From Porogramme epimiltina (lineage: Eukaryota; Basidiomycota; Agaricomycetes; Polyporales; Polyporaceae), in contig FTLJ01000124.1 in assembly GCA_900155495.1 (NCBI GenBank), forward strand, positions 1-64,000: DNA of 64,000 nucleotides. Direction: 5' to 3'. How positions within the stretch are numbered: position 1 is the stretch's first letter; each line of letters opens with the position of its first letter. Position numbers and translations under genes: made by a program. The notes under the pieces are model-generated. The model did not search any database and was not told the origin of the DNA. It was given only the letters and a program-made list of their open reading frames with translations. This document shows positions 11,674-23,780 of the stretch, piece by piece.

Positions 11674-14600
11674 CTAGCCGATGTACTGCGGGGGCGCATC
11701 GTGCTCCCGCTGCGCGCGCATCTCGTCCATCTGCTGCCGGAGGCTCTGCATTTCCCCGCGCAGGCCGGATACGATAACGTCTGTAGGGGTAAACGGGGCG
11801 GAGGAGGAGGTATCGGAGCGCGTCGCGGACAACGACGGCCGCGTGCCTGAGCTCGAGGTGGTCAGAGCAGGCATCGACGGGTAGCTGCGAGAGGCGTTCC
11901 GCGCGGCCTCTTCGGCCTTGGAAACTTGAGAAGGGAACGTCGTATTGCTAGCATGGGGATCTGCAGGTGGGAGGGGAGTGGGAAACCCAGATATGTCGGC
12001 GGGGTAGGTAGGCTGCAGTAACGGCATGCTTGGCTGCGGTGATTGTAGTGGGGTCGGAGCTGCGTCGGCCTTGTACTCATAGCCGGCGTCCCCGTTCTCG
12101 AGGCCGTGCGGGTGACGTCTCCGCCGGAGGTATACGAGAGCGCCGACGGCGATGGCCACGACGACCACGCCGCCGATGGCGGCGCCTGCGATCGCGCCGA
12201 CTTTCTTCTTTGAACCGGTAGATGTACTGCTTTCAGACCCCGAATTTGGCCCACCGGGACTCGAGACGTTGTGGGAGCCTAGGGTCACGTTCGGGACACT
12301 ATGCGGAGGGTAGTGCACTTACTATAGTGTAATATAGAGAGAGATAGAGAAGAACTCACGTCAGAGCCAGGTGGGCGAACATCGCACCCAGTGCAGGGCT
12401 GCAGAAGTGATCACATGGACGTGAATATGTCAACCGGAGTGGATCCTTATAGTGGTAAAGGCACCGGCTTACCCAGCCATTCCGCCTTGCCCATTGCCGT
12501 TGGCATTGTTGAACTGGGCAGGGACACCGCCTCCTGTCCCGTTGAAGTTTGCTCTCGTCCAAGCACTCGCAATGAGCTGGTCGCGCACTCCGCTGTCTGT
12601 CACGATAGCCGATGTGAAGAGTAGCCATGCTGGATGAAGAATTAGACTAGTGAGAATGTTGAGGTAGAACATTTTCGTACGCATGCTAGCCGTGTTTACA
12701 GCTGTGCTGTCAATAGCGAGGCCGAATTTAGGTGCTGAGGTCGGATTAATGTCGGTTCACACGAAAATCGAGGAGAAGGAGAATTCACCGGAGTTGAGTA
12801 GGGTCCCATAGTACTTTGTTTGGTTGTCCAGTACCTGTGAATCTCAAGTCAGAAACAGGATAAGTGCAATTGCATGATAAATTCTCACAGATTGAGACAG
12901 TAGCCCCGTTCCTAGGAGTTTATCCGCATAGAGGTTATACATGAGCGACCAAGAGCTCTGGTCACCAAAAACGCCAAGAATATGCGACTGATCAGATGAG
13001 AGGGCAGCTGCTGTCCACGAGTTGAGAAGTGCAGAAGTCTGATTCTGTATTTTGCGAAGTTAGTCGACAGGGAGCATCATACGAATAGGGATACAACAAC
13101 CCCCACCTGGTATGTATCAGCGTCAGTGTCTTTCCCCAGGGCTCGACTAATCTCCGCCATCGCCTTCAAGGCTATGATACCCTTGATGGCAACGTTTGTG
13201 GTGTTGACCACATTGTCTCCATCTGCCGACACTCTTTTGACGTGAATCGTGAGCAAGGGAACAACAAGTAACGACCGCAGATATACCCACTGGTCTTGCG
13301 CGGTGATAATATTCGTTCCCAGGTATTTTGCCCAACGAGTGAGGAGGCTATACTGTGGCACGTTTCAGTCTACAACTAGAGTACGTATGATATCGCGCGG
13401 ACATGTTGGTCGAGGAGGTTAACGTCACCCGAAGTTCTTGCATAGGCGTAGAGCATGGTAAGCATATTTCCAGTTTCTGATGCATACTGTGTTAGCGCAA
13501 GCTATGCAAGGCCCATAGAGGTAATACACACGTTCAACGCCTTCCCTAGATGAAGCACCCGGTACGTCGGCAACGGGATAGATCAATCCTAATATGAATG
13601 TAAGTCGTGTGTCCGTGAGCAAGAGAACAAGATACGACGTGCCGAGATCTTGTGAAGCATAAGCTTGATTCTGAATATCATCCTGGGACTCTAAGAGCGG
13701 CGCAAGAGCAGCCCCTCCAAGCGACGCGTTCATGTACAGGAGTGCTGGGAATGCTGCGTACAATCGTTCTACGGGATTGACACGTCTGTTTTGGGAAGTG
13801 AAGGTAAGAATCATGCGACTAGGATGAGCTTTGAGAGGAGAAAGACATACTGAGTACTTCCTATGTCCTTGACGAAGGCCTTTACATCCGATGAATTGAC
13901 GTTCCCACTCGAGTCACTGCCTACTGTAATCTCCAGAGAAGCCATGGTTTGACGGGCCGAGAAGGATACTAGGTCGACATAGTGTGACGAGATCTTCGCT
14001 GCGTCACCGATTATCTTATTATCCAGTGCGACAGCTCGATCGTGGGCGGCGGAGAAATCGGCCACAAAGTCGTCAATCTGTGCGAGACCCATCATTAGGA
14101 GCGTGCGATATGGTGTAAACAATCAAACGTACCGCATCAGAAATGCGAGAGTATTGTGTGACGTAGTACGGGCGGCGAGTTTCCTTGGTGCCGGCTGAGG
14201 TCGTGTATTCAATTGTGGGATCCCGCACCAAACCGATCGCCCAGGTCAAGGGTGAAGCCGTTGACTTGATTGTACCTAGGTCCCTCGAGAATGCAGCCAC
14301 GGAGAAGATCCTAAAGTACACAGTGGAAGATATGAGTGAAAGAGCACAACCTATAGTAATTGCGGCACCTACCCAGCAATGGGCCCGGTGTTAGTGTCCT
14401 GCTGGTTTGTTAGGCTTCCATTATGAATGAATTCGAGACGGGTAGGGATATCAGCTCCGATGCCCCATGTGAGGTCAGGGCCCTATCGAATTAATAGACG
14501 TCAATATATGCGAACCGTCAGGTGAAACGAGGACTCACCATGGACGCGGCGTAAAAGATGGTGCCATCTTCTGCTTGGTTGTTGAACTCTTGGAATGGCT

Positions 14601-15361
14601 CTGGGTCATGCATCTTAATCTGACAGTACATAGTAGAGCCGGTGCTTGTCTGACTCCAATCGACGATACTCGACCTGTTCCCGGATACCCATTCTATAGG
14701 ACAGTTCTCAACGAATAGTGACTTTCAATATGAAGAGACCCCTTACCCGCTGTGATGTCTGTGTAGACCTGTACCGAATGTGAATTCCCGTCAAGGGAGG
14801 TCGCCTCAAGGGAAACGTAAGAGAAGGGGAGAGATTGTAGGACAAGGTTCGATGGCTTGGTGTCGAAACATAGTCAGTATATAGCGGATGGGTTATCATA
14901 TATATGAACTTACTTCAATCGGTGAGAGGAATGTGACAGTGAGGTTCATTTGGCCTGCTGTGATAGTAAATATGGTCCGTGTTGGAGTAAACAGTGTGCC
15001 GGTCACGGTTGCATTCATTTCTGGGTCCATTGTATCGATACCTCCAAGCCAGGAGTATGTCTTCCCGTCCACACGAATCTTGCCCCTCCATCCTAACATC
15101 GAACCTTGCTGTATATCGATGTCAGGTACTTCCATACGGAATGAAAGTCCCTGCACTCACCGCTTGGAGTGTCCAAAACAGAGGGAGTGTGGTGGATACT
15201 GGGTCACTTGTACTTGAGCTTGCCTCCCACGCGTTCAGGTAGGGCGACCGGACGGCGAGCGGGATACTCCCAGGAAAGAATGTCTGCGCTGTAGCTTGAA
15301 CATAGCTGAATAGTAGTAGTTGCGCAAAGGAGACCAAGGACAGAGACAAAGCACATCGCAT
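11674..15361 (-). CDS. Membrane-anchored glutaminase A-like protein, copy B
   Basis: Minus strand, start ATG at 15361. Signal peptide MRCALSLSLVSFAQLLLFSYVQA, then TFFPGSIPLAVRSPYLNAW. The GtaA domains follow in the same exon order as copy A: GWRGKIRVDGKTYSWLGG, MTVTFLSPIE-type strand, LTWAIGLVRDPTIEY, ARQTMASLEITVG, VERLYAAFPALLYMNASLGG, VAIKGIIALKAMAEISRALG and SDSGVRDQLIASAWTRANFNGT. Then come a Ser/Gly linker, a transmembrane helix (VGAIAGAAIGGVVVVAIAVGALVYL), RRRR, and a Pro/Ser-rich tail. The tail has a heptad segment (GLRGEMQSLRQQMDEMR) and ends APPQYIG, a PPxY motif. One intron (13589-13642) uses a GC donor (GCACGT) at the position seen in copies A and E. Frames are intact. Expected role: type I surface protein with an extracellular amidase-type domain. 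Confidence 0.87.
13589..13642 (-). other. GC-AG intron in copy B
   Basis: The exon ends GATCTCG, the intron starts GCACGT and ends ATATTAG. Splicing gives QDLGLIYPVADVPG, aligned with the GC-AG intron site of A and E. Confidence 0.5.
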
Positions 15362-16226
15362 CGCGACAGACGGCGGTGCGCGGGGGAGAGAGGAAGGATG
15401 AGGGGTACTACCCGCCGGGGGGTTGACTTTGTCTCACAATCGCCGAGAACCTTACCAGAAGCCGACGGCGGGCTGCGACAGATGGTTGCGGTCAAATTGC
15501 ACCCCGCCCCTATATCGTGAAACGCCACCGGCCATCCGTGGGTCAATTCGATGGCAGCTCTCGGCTCCCCGACTCCCGAGACACAGGGGATAGAACTTGT
15601 TAAGATGGCTGCATATCTTGACACGTTCCTCTGCGACGCCTAAATGAAATGAACGTCCGACAATAGGGAACAAGGGCATACGAGTACAAATCAGCGCGAG
15701 CAGGTAGATGACGTACGGATATTCCCGACTGACTTCGCTTGCGGGTGCTCGTGCAGCGCGAACCCTGCAATCGATACGCGCCCAGTGTGAAAATCTCTTT
15801 TCGGACTTATCCATCGACAGCTTGAAGTTCACCTTTGCGATGAGAATAGCGTAGTGTGTTCTTGTTCATGAAGCTGCCTTTTACGGGCCATCAAACACCG
15901 GGGAGTGGCAACCGACTTCTTCCAGTTCCTTCCTGCCCAAGACCGAGATAGCAGCGCAACGAGCCAACGAAGGCCGCTGATTTCAACGCATTCCATTTGT
16001 AGCTCAAAGTCCCTAATGTATTCCTGTCAGCAAAGTACTATACAGTCATCGGGTGCCGCGCTCACATTGTGAATACGCGCGCCGAGCACACCGAAAGTCC
16101 GAATTTCGTCAAGAGCCTCATGGGAACAACCGCAATGATTGATGAGAAGTCCGTTAGAGTCCGCGCCCGCCCGCAATATCCCCGCCCAAGCTCCTTCCGC
16201 ACGCCCCTCGACCACTGCCGTTCCGC
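15362..16226. other. Intergenic region between copies B and C
   Basis: 865 bp upstream of copy B and downstream of copy C. CTATAT near 15507-15515 is a possible core promoter element for copy B. No protein-like frame is present. Confidence 0.4.
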
Positions 16227-19200
16227 CTAGTCCTCATCGGACGCAAGGCGGCCCGGGCGACTACGAACGGCCTTGACGGGCCCGTCGCCATACAGCGCGC
16301 TAACGTCGGAGGGGGAGAACACGACCGCAAAAGAACCGGATCGCATGGGTGATGCGACGGGTTCTGGGCGGCCATGCCGAGGGGATCGTGGGCTTTCCAG
16401 CCCCGCGCCTATGGATACGGGAACATCCACGGCGAGCTGGCGCTCTGGCCTCTTCGAGGGCATTGTACCCTCTTCTTGTTGTGTGGGGTTTCCTTGAACC
16501 GAGTCGGCGCTGGACTCTAGGTAGGAGAGAGAGTCCGGCTCTGTGGAGTGTTGGCTGCACAGGGTTGGGAGAGGAGGCGCTACCGGGTCAGAATGCGCAT
16601 GTGTAAGGATGATGAATTTGTCTCGGCGTCCACTAGTGCGCTTCCGGTAGGCTCGACGTCGGACGTGGTACAGGCACGCGGTCACTGCGATAATGAAGAA
16701 GACAGCGCCGCCGACCGCGCCGGAAACAATAGTTGCCACATCGTTGGCTTTGTATGAATGAGAGGCTGTGGGGCTGGGGCTATTCGGAATTATCGGCGCG
16801 GGAACTTCGATTCTCTTGCCCGGGATGCTGTAATGGCATTTATTTAGGTCAGGCGAACATCCGTACGGTCGACGACGGGCCACCTACGTCAAGGCTAGGT
16901 GAGCAAAAACTGCTCCAAGACTGGGCCTGCAGGGAAAACGTAGCTACGGTCAACCTCGAGGTCCACAGGTGGACACAAACGGGACAATAGTCCTACCCGG
17001 CTGCACCGGCTTCTCCATATCCTGATCTGCCATCGTAGATATTTGGAAGCGGCCCTTGAGTGGCATTGAGATTTGCTCGCTCCCACGCATGTTGAATTAG
17101 CTTGTCGCGCACTGTCTGGTCCGTGACCACAGCAGAGGTGAACAGAGTCCACGCTGGAGTCCAATTTAGATGGTTTCTGGATGATTGACACTCAACCATT
17201 ACCTAGGTTTGTAGACTGTCCTGGACTGCTATCGATGGGGAGGCCGAAAGGGGGAGCTTGGTAGCAACCTGAGGTGTCAATGCATATAGTCAACATGACA
17301 ACTAGCGACGCAGCGTACCTGAGTCTAGTAGAGTGTCGTAGAATTTGGTCTGGTTGATCAGGATCTGACACGAGTGGACATAAGTTTTATGTACACAAGA
17401 CTGTCATATGCGGCTTACGTCTTGGGGGATTATACTCGTTCCGAGGAGGCGATCCGCATAGATATTGTACAACAAAGACCAGGATTGATCATTGCCGTAG
17501 AATCCGAGTAGATGTGACCCGTCGGCGCTAGTAGCGAGCGATTGCCATGCGCCAGAAAGCGCAGTGGCTTGATTCTGCAGGAATCTCTCCATTAGCCTCT
17601 TGAGCTTGGTTGAGTGATCGCTGTACGCACACCGAAAAATTCCGCGTCCGCAGCATTCCCCAATGTATTACTTATTTCCGCCATAGCCTTCACACCGATT
17701 ATGCCCTTTACGGCGAGATTAGTCATGTTCGCAAACGGCTCGTTGTCCGCAGAGCGTCTGAAAGTGCATAGCATGAGAACCCATCCAGCGACCAAGTGGG
17801 AGAACGACTGACTGGTCTTGAGGGGCGAGTGCGTTGTCGACTAAGTACATTCCCCAACTTTTGATGAGATTGTACTAGTTTACAATACAGACATGTCAGA
17901 GTCCGGAAAGCGCGCCATAATATGGGACATACGTATTTCCAAAGCAGTGTTCCGTCTCCCGATACGCGTGCGTAGGCATACATCATAATCAGCATGTTTC
18001 CTGACTCTGTAGGATTTTGAGGGAGTTGTCTTGAAGATGTGAGATAAAACTTACGTTCAACGCCTTCCTCCATATCCCATTGGGGGCCGGAGGCCGTAGG
18101 GTACGAAGAACCTGTTCAGCATTGTCAAAATGATTGAACGAATCCCAGTTGAGTGGCGTTACCTAGGTCTCGCGCCGCCAGATGCGCCGTTGCGGAGCCG
18201 TTTTGAGACTCAAGCAGAGGTTTTAACAACGCAGCACCGAGAGAGGGGTTGAGGTACAAGAACGCAGGGAATGCCGCGTATATTCGTTCTACGGGGTTGA
18301 CTCGTCTGACCCATGTCAGGTGATAAGTGGCTAGGCGGGACTATAAAACGTACCCGGATGTGCCTATATCCTTCATGAAGACTCTGACATTTGACGCATT
18401 TTCGTCGTTGCTGAGACCGTCGAGGACGGTGATGTCCAGGGAGCCCAATACCTGGCGCGTGCAGAGGGATACTAGATCGGCGTATTCCGGCGATATCTTT
18501 CGAGCATCACTTATAATCTTCTCGTCTAGCGTCGTGGCGCGGACTTGCGCGGCTGGAAAGTCGGCGAGGAATGCATCGATCTGCAATAGTGTGCTCAGCT
18601 ATATGAGAGCTCGCTATTGAAGGTAAACATCTCGTACCGCGTCGGGCACACTACTATATTTTATGAAGTACGGCAGCTGGTTTACCTTGCCGGAAGGCGT
18701 CGTGTACGAGACCGACGGATTACGCACAAATCCTACAGCCCACGTAATAGGTACAGAGGACTGTACCTCCCCCAGGTCTAGAGAGAACGCAGACACTGTG
18801 AAGTTGCTGCAGGCACATTGAACATTTGGTAAGTGTTGGAGGCTCGTGTATGAAAATACTCACGGACTGATAGTTTCGGAATATGTGAAACTCTTGTTTC
18901 TCAACATCCCTTTCTCACTGAACCTCTGGTTAGCCCAAGACGGTGTGTCAATTTGCCACGCCATATTTGGGCTCTAGGTGGCGCACAATGAGAGACGTTA
19001 TGGCGTAACGGCTTAGAAAAGGGCTCACGGAAACCATAGCGTAATACCCCTTTCCATCTTGCGCTTGTTGGGCAATTTCGATATTGGGCTGAGGGTCTTC
19101 GAGCTCGACTTCGTGATAGTGGCTGTAGTCGGAGTGGGAAGTATTCCATTTAACGACGCTAGAGTCGTCGCCCGAGACCCATTCTACATACCTCTCAATA

Positions 19201-19812
19201 CTTGATAATGACGAGAGACAATATGCTACTTACGTGCGGTGATTTCTGAGTAGAGTTCGATGTGATGAGCTTGATTATGCCCCGACTTCACGATGACAGT
19301 TACATAGGAGAATGGTAGGGACTGGTTGACGATGTTGGATGGCTTAAAATGACGTTCGTCGGCGAGCTAAGGGCAGATAGTTGTCAAGACTCACCTCTAT
19401 GGGGGACAAAAATGTGACAGTGAGATCCACAGGTCCGGCTGTCATGTTATATACGGATTTTGTCGGCGTTATTTGAATCCCGTTAACTTTCGCAGGTGTA
19501 CTGTTGGTGGATGGCCCCATCCAGGTGTAGTCACCCTCGTTCCCGTCGATTCTAATCCTGCCTCCCCATCCTATACGGTGCTGCATAAAGATCAGAATAT
19601 GTCCTTAAAAATGAAAGATGACGCACCGTTTGATTCCAAAACATTGCCGAAGAGTTAGACAGAGGGCCGCTTTCAAATGTGCTAGGTTGCCATACATTCA
19701 TGTACGGAGAGCGTATGGCGAGTGGGATGCTAGCTGGATAGAATGTCTGAGAACTAGAAGGCGAGAATAATGCCGCGAGAAACAGAGAGAAAATGGATCT
19801 ACTGGACAGCAT
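16227..19812 (-). CDS. Membrane-anchored glutaminase A-like protein, copy C, with divergent tail
   Basis: Start ATG at 19812. Signal peptide MLSSRSIFSLFLAALFSPSSS, then QTFYPASIPLAIRSPYMNVW. The ectodomain is a complete GtaA-type fold by motif order: WGGRIRIDG..YTWMG, MTAGPVDLTVTFLSPIE, ITWAVGFVRNPSVSYTT, CTRQVLGSLDITVLDG, VERIYAAFPAFLYLNPSLGA, LAVKGIIGVKAMAEISNTLG, LLGFYGNDQSWSLLYNIYADRLLGT and QTVRDKLIQHAWERANLNAT. The transmembrane helix is ATIVSGAVGGAVFFIIAVTACLY with basic residues after it. The tail differs from its neighbours: no LRxEVQxLRR heptads and no PPxY; it ends RPGRLASDED. The intron homologous to the GC-AG introns of A, B and E has a normal GT donor here (18112-18162). Frames look intact. 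Confidence 0.86.
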
Positions 19813-20699
19813 GATGTCTCGAAAAGGCTTCAAATAGAGGGGGTGATAGACGGTGTACGAGTGGGTGAAGTGGGTGTCCGGCAATGAACCATTTGGATTT
19901 GGGTACTCACGGCACTGGAACCCTCGCCCACAAAGCTCTGCTGTACACCAGATTTCCAGTCTCCATTTCAGAGCCTTTCCATGCTTCGATCGACTCGCCC
20001 TAGAGGGTATCCTGCATCCAAGGGAACCGTGAGATGAAAAACACAGGTTGGTGGACAATACCCACGTATGTAGCTTGATTGAGGCGGCGTATCTCGTGAT
20101 AGAAGGCTAAGCCCTAAGTCTATTCGCCATAGCGCCGCATCTCTATCAAAAGAAGCTCTTCGTTAAGTATGGAAAACTGTGGTATACCAAACATACATAC
20201 CCTGAGTATATACGATGAAATCGGAGCCACTGTCCCGGGCCCCCGGTCCAATGGTGTCGTGGCAGGGAGGTGCATTCGCATAGCTAGCCTAAGGAGTTTT
20301 TCGAAAGGGCGCAAAGAGCGATATACGAACACATGGCGGCCAGAATTGTAGAGAGCGTGAAACGGTCATATAGAGTGAGTCTCAGTGCATTGCCCGGGTA
20401 ATTCGCGCCAAAGGATGAGCGGAGTTCCGAGTCGGTGATTCGGCAAGCTCAACGTCGATGCTTCCATAAATGGTGTAAAGCGCACGTGATAGCATGTATT
20501 GCGCGTTGACGGAATTTTTGATCAACACTTTGGAAGCTTGCATTAAGTTATAGTCTCAACAAAGATCCGAGATACTTGCCTCCGACAATTTGAACGGTCG
20601 TTGTTGTACTACAAGCAATACAGATGAGGGTGGAAGTAGACTGCCGGAACACATTGTTCAGGCTACAGTATCATACCAGCATGCGGTCTTACTAGTACA
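19813..20699. other. Intergenic region between copy C and D1
   Basis: 887 bp holding the promoter of copy C and the 3' flank of D1. From about 20580 it matches the 3' flank of D3 (near 28790-28870), sharing the string GGAACACATTGTTCAGGCTA. No gene seen. Confidence 0.5.
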
Positions 20700-22017
20700 C
20701 TACCATGTCGCGTACTGCGGTAGCTGATCGAAATGGGCAGCGTTCAGCTCCTGCACGACTCTCCGCAAGTCCTGCACCTCCTCTCGTAGTCTAGCCACTA
20801 CATCTTCTGTCGCAGACGAAGCACCCGTCACTGTGACAGATCCATCTGGGATAGACCTATCTGAAGTGAGTGACCGCCGACCGCTGACGGCAAATGCCGC
20901 TCGACGAGATCGCGAAGGGAGAGGTGGCGACAAGGGGTCGGCTGTGACGAGTGACGCGCGCGGCCTGGATCTAGGGAGAGGAGCAGAAGTGGACAGCCTG
21001 ATTTTCTGCGCCTTGGGGAGAGGCGCAGGCGTATGCGGCTGTGTGACGGCCACCGGCGAACTGGAAATCGTTGCGAGGTGCGATGAGAAGGCGTCTTGCT
21101 CGCGGCTGGTGGCTGATCTCGTCTCGAACCATGTTTGGAGAGTGTTGGACGGGTTCTCAGCGGCGAATGAAGCGCGCTTCCGTGAACGTCGGTAGAGGAA
21201 CACCACACCCTGAGTGATGCCAGCGACCACGGCGACGCCGCCAAGGATGCCGCCGATGATAATACCGGAAATCGGAGCTTTTCTGCCTTCGGTGGGTGCG
21301 CTACCGTCGGCTCTGTCAGCTCGGTTGGTCCCGCTGGCCCCGCTGGTCCCGTTGGTACCGTTGGTCCCGTTATTTCCACTGATGCTCTCACTGTTTCCTC
21401 CATCACCTCCGTTTCCTCCGTTTCCTCCTACCCCACCGTTAGTACCATCGCCACCGTTCCCTCCGTTTCCGCCTGTTCCGCCATTCCCGCCATTCCCGCC
21501 TATTCCGCCGTTTTCAGCACCCCCTCCACCGCCTCCACCTCCGCCGCCTCCACCGCCTCCACTATCACCACCCCTCCCTCCGTTCCCGGTGGCAATTGTT
21601 TCCCCACTCTCCCCATCTCCGTTTTCACTCTGTCGGATATTCTTCCGCTGTTCACCGGGACTTATGAGTGATATAAACATGTTTCACGTCGATCATAGTG
21701 TGCATGTGAGTAATCCAAAGTCCTTAGATAATATTTTGCATATGGTCACTCACATAGAGCCAAAGTGCGAAAATATTGCATCAAGGTTCGGTCTATAAGG
21801 ATTGTAAGGATGAAAAGAGGTCCCTCATTCGGTATAGCAGGACTCACCCTGCCGCGCCTTTAACGGATTGGTCGTCGTACCGTATTTTCGGAGGGCGAGT
21901 GGACAAGGGTACACCAGCAGGGAAGAGATGTTGGCCAACAGCTCCTTGGCTGGCGAGAGCGAGAGCAAAAGAGGTAAGTAGGAAGAGCCTCACAGGGATG
22001 GCCTTAGAAGACACCAT
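20700..22017 (-). CDS. D1: signal peptide, Gly/Asn-rich ectodomain, TM helix, conserved tail (enzyme-less GtaA derivative)
   Basis: Three exons: 21848-22017, 21754-21792 and about 20700-21667. Exon 1 gives the signal peptide MVSSKAIPVRLFLLTSFALALASQGAVG, then HLFPAGVPLSTRP, a recognisable form of the GtaA mature start, then KGAAG. Exon 2 (GPNLDAIFSHFGS) is homologous to the 39-40 bp penultimate exon of the full-length copies. Exon 3 encodes a long Gly/Asn-rich region (21389-21587), tandem NGT sequons, a transmembrane helix (ISGIIIGGILGGVAVVAGITQGV), FLYRRSRKR, the motif SNTLQTWFETRS, then LREEVQDLRRVVQELN and the end LPQYATW. About 370 residues. No catalytic part remains, so it cannot be a glutaminase. 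A wall-embedded sensor or receptor is an inference. Confidence 0.75.
21389..21587 (-). repeat. Gly/Asn-rich tandem repeat coding region of D1
   Basis: About 66 residues made of [11 protein letters not shown] and GGDGG units, with a run of 14 Gly. At DNA level it is an impure repeat of 9-18 bp units rich in CCTCC and CCGTT on the plus strand. Confidence 0.8.
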
Positions 22018-22079
22018 GCAGCTAGATAGTAGGTACAATAGTATGGAAGAAAGTGGCGGTAATTCGGCATCTTACCGCT

Positions 22080-22260
22080 TCATATAGCATTGCACCATGA
22101 TTCCACGAACACTCACCACGCTATCCAAATCCTCGGCTCAGGTCGGATGGAGATCGATTGTTTGTGGCGTATAGTTAGAACTATAACACTAGAAACTCCT
22201 ACTGGAGTGCAACCCTATAAATGCGGTTGAGTGCCATTCGCTGGTGATTCGCGCCATGTA
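22080..22260 (-). promoter_or_regulatory. Class I promoter block of D1
   Basis: Contains CTATATGA (on the minus strand, 22081-22088) about 64 bp before the ATG at 22017. The block is strongly similar to 30407-30600 before D3, including AACTATAACACTAGA or its close variant and CCTATAAATGCGG. Conservation of noncoding DNA between duplicates may simply reflect recent copying. Confidence 0.5.
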
Positions 22261-23099
22261 TCTACCATACCTTCGTAACTTGAGCTGCGTACAGTTTGCA
22301 TTCGATTTATGCATCCGGTTAGTATGATATGGTGCAGAAATAGGGAAACGCCAGCAATCCCAATGGGATACAGGACGACTTGCGACTAATATGCGGCCTA
22401 GGAATGACGCTTCCGCTGCCGAGACTGCTGCTGTGCGGCAGAACGTTCTCGTTTGCTGGACTCAGGTCTCCCAGATTGCCTCAAATCGAATGGTGTCCGA
22501 AGGGCGTCTCATCCTAGGATGAAAAATGTCGTGAACGTCAACTATTTTTTGATACTTACGCCTCCCCATCTACCACTGCCACCAAGCGAGGATCGTAGTC
22601 AGTGTGTCAACGACGGGGTGTGTGCAGCGTGATATTACCGCGCGATGATACCCCGCCCATGGAAGCCACGAGGATCCCAGCGAAATCTGGCGGGTTTCTG
22701 GAATAAACTGCGACCGAAAAGCTGACGGTTACTACCTCAATCACTGCCTCAAGACATGAGGTAATTTGATACACACCTGCGGAAAGTCAAGTTTAGAATA
22801 CGGTGCGGGAAGCAAGCGGATATTACATACTCAGTGGACGACGAGCGATGATACCGAACGCCTTCGACTATCCTAGGGTGAACAGCTTCTGTACAAGCAA
22901 ACGGTTCTGTGACCTATTTATGTTCGAAGCGTGGGCTGTTCAGCGAATGTTCAGAAAGCTGGACTGCTCAAATGCCGACTTATCCCCGAAAAGCCCTTGA
23001 GAAGACAGATGCATTTTCAGCGTGTTTATAGGAACAAATGCATTGCACCCTACGAAGAAGCCAACGCCTGCCCCTCCTCGGCGTTAGCCCTCAAAAATA

Positions 23100-23280
23100 G
23101 CCCCGCATGTGGGAGCTGGAATGCACTTCTCAACGCCCGAACTGGAGCGCATAGACGGTAATAAGAAGTGTTTTTACAGCACGTTTCCCAGCGCATTCAG
23201 TATGCCGCATGACCTTCTTCATGATCGAGTTGTCCTTGTTGGTGGTAGCTATGGAGAAGGTAGGTCAGCATGAGAGAACA
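23100..23280 (-). pseudogene. Decayed fragment of an unidentified duplicated gene (copy 1)
   Basis: The minus strand reads NKDNSIMKKVMRHTECAGKRAVKTL before a stop. A second copy at 31390-31540 reads INKDSPITKEVML... and shows GKRAIETVTIAVDGPQLGD in a shifted frame. The pair suggests an old coding sequence that has lost its frame. I do not recognise the family. Confidence 0.3.
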
Positions 23281-23329
23281 CCGCACGCAGTTGGCTCGAT
23301 GTACCCATAGTGAGAGGTTGGATTTGACC

Positions 23330-23600
23330 TTGCTCTCGAAAATCGACGAGCTAGTCGAATGAACGCGAAACATATTATGCCCAATGTGCCCGGATGTGTT
23401 AGATCTTGCTTCTGGCTCAAGGCAAACGAATACGAACCATCAGAGTTACGTATGCTATGCGGCTTCCTTCAAAGGGCTCCGTTCATTGTCCAGATGTCCG
23501 AGTTTCTCGACTCTCCACGCCATGGAAAGGGACGTCAGAGGCGCAGGAGGCTGCATCGTAATTCGTGATTGTAGTACTCAGGTAGTAGTGGTTACGATCG
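23330..23600. repeat. Spacer repeat R1, copy 1
   Basis: The first of three diverged copies (others at 31600-31860 and 35345-35640). Shared landmarks are a TATGC(G/C)CA(A/C)(T)GTG string, an AACGTATGCTAT-like string and GGAGGCTGCATCGTAATT. The minus strand of the better copies is partly open (LSYLDTLRIVRDAHLAFIDE), which suggests a relic gene. Confidence 0.45.
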
Positions 23601-23617
23601 TCGGACCCTGATCATCT

Positions 23618-23780
23618 CTAGAGTAAAAGTTCGAGAGTGTTCAGCATCCCCTTTCCAGCCGCACTGGAATTATTCTGCGCCGTTGGTAGAGGAGAACCCC
23701 TGTAGAGGTGATGGTGAGTTGTAACGACAGCACACAGCAAAACCAAGGAGACCGTCAGCCGAATTTCGGCGCCTATTCCA
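23618..23780 (-). pseudogene. Relic of a GtaA-type transmembrane/tail exon
   Basis: The minus strand can be aligned by eye with the transmembrane-coding region of copy E: a GTCTCCTTGG-TTT... stretch followed by CTCTACCAACGGCGCAG. Only short similarity remains and the frame is not kept. The parallel sequence near 31866-31950 supports it. Confidence 0.25.
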
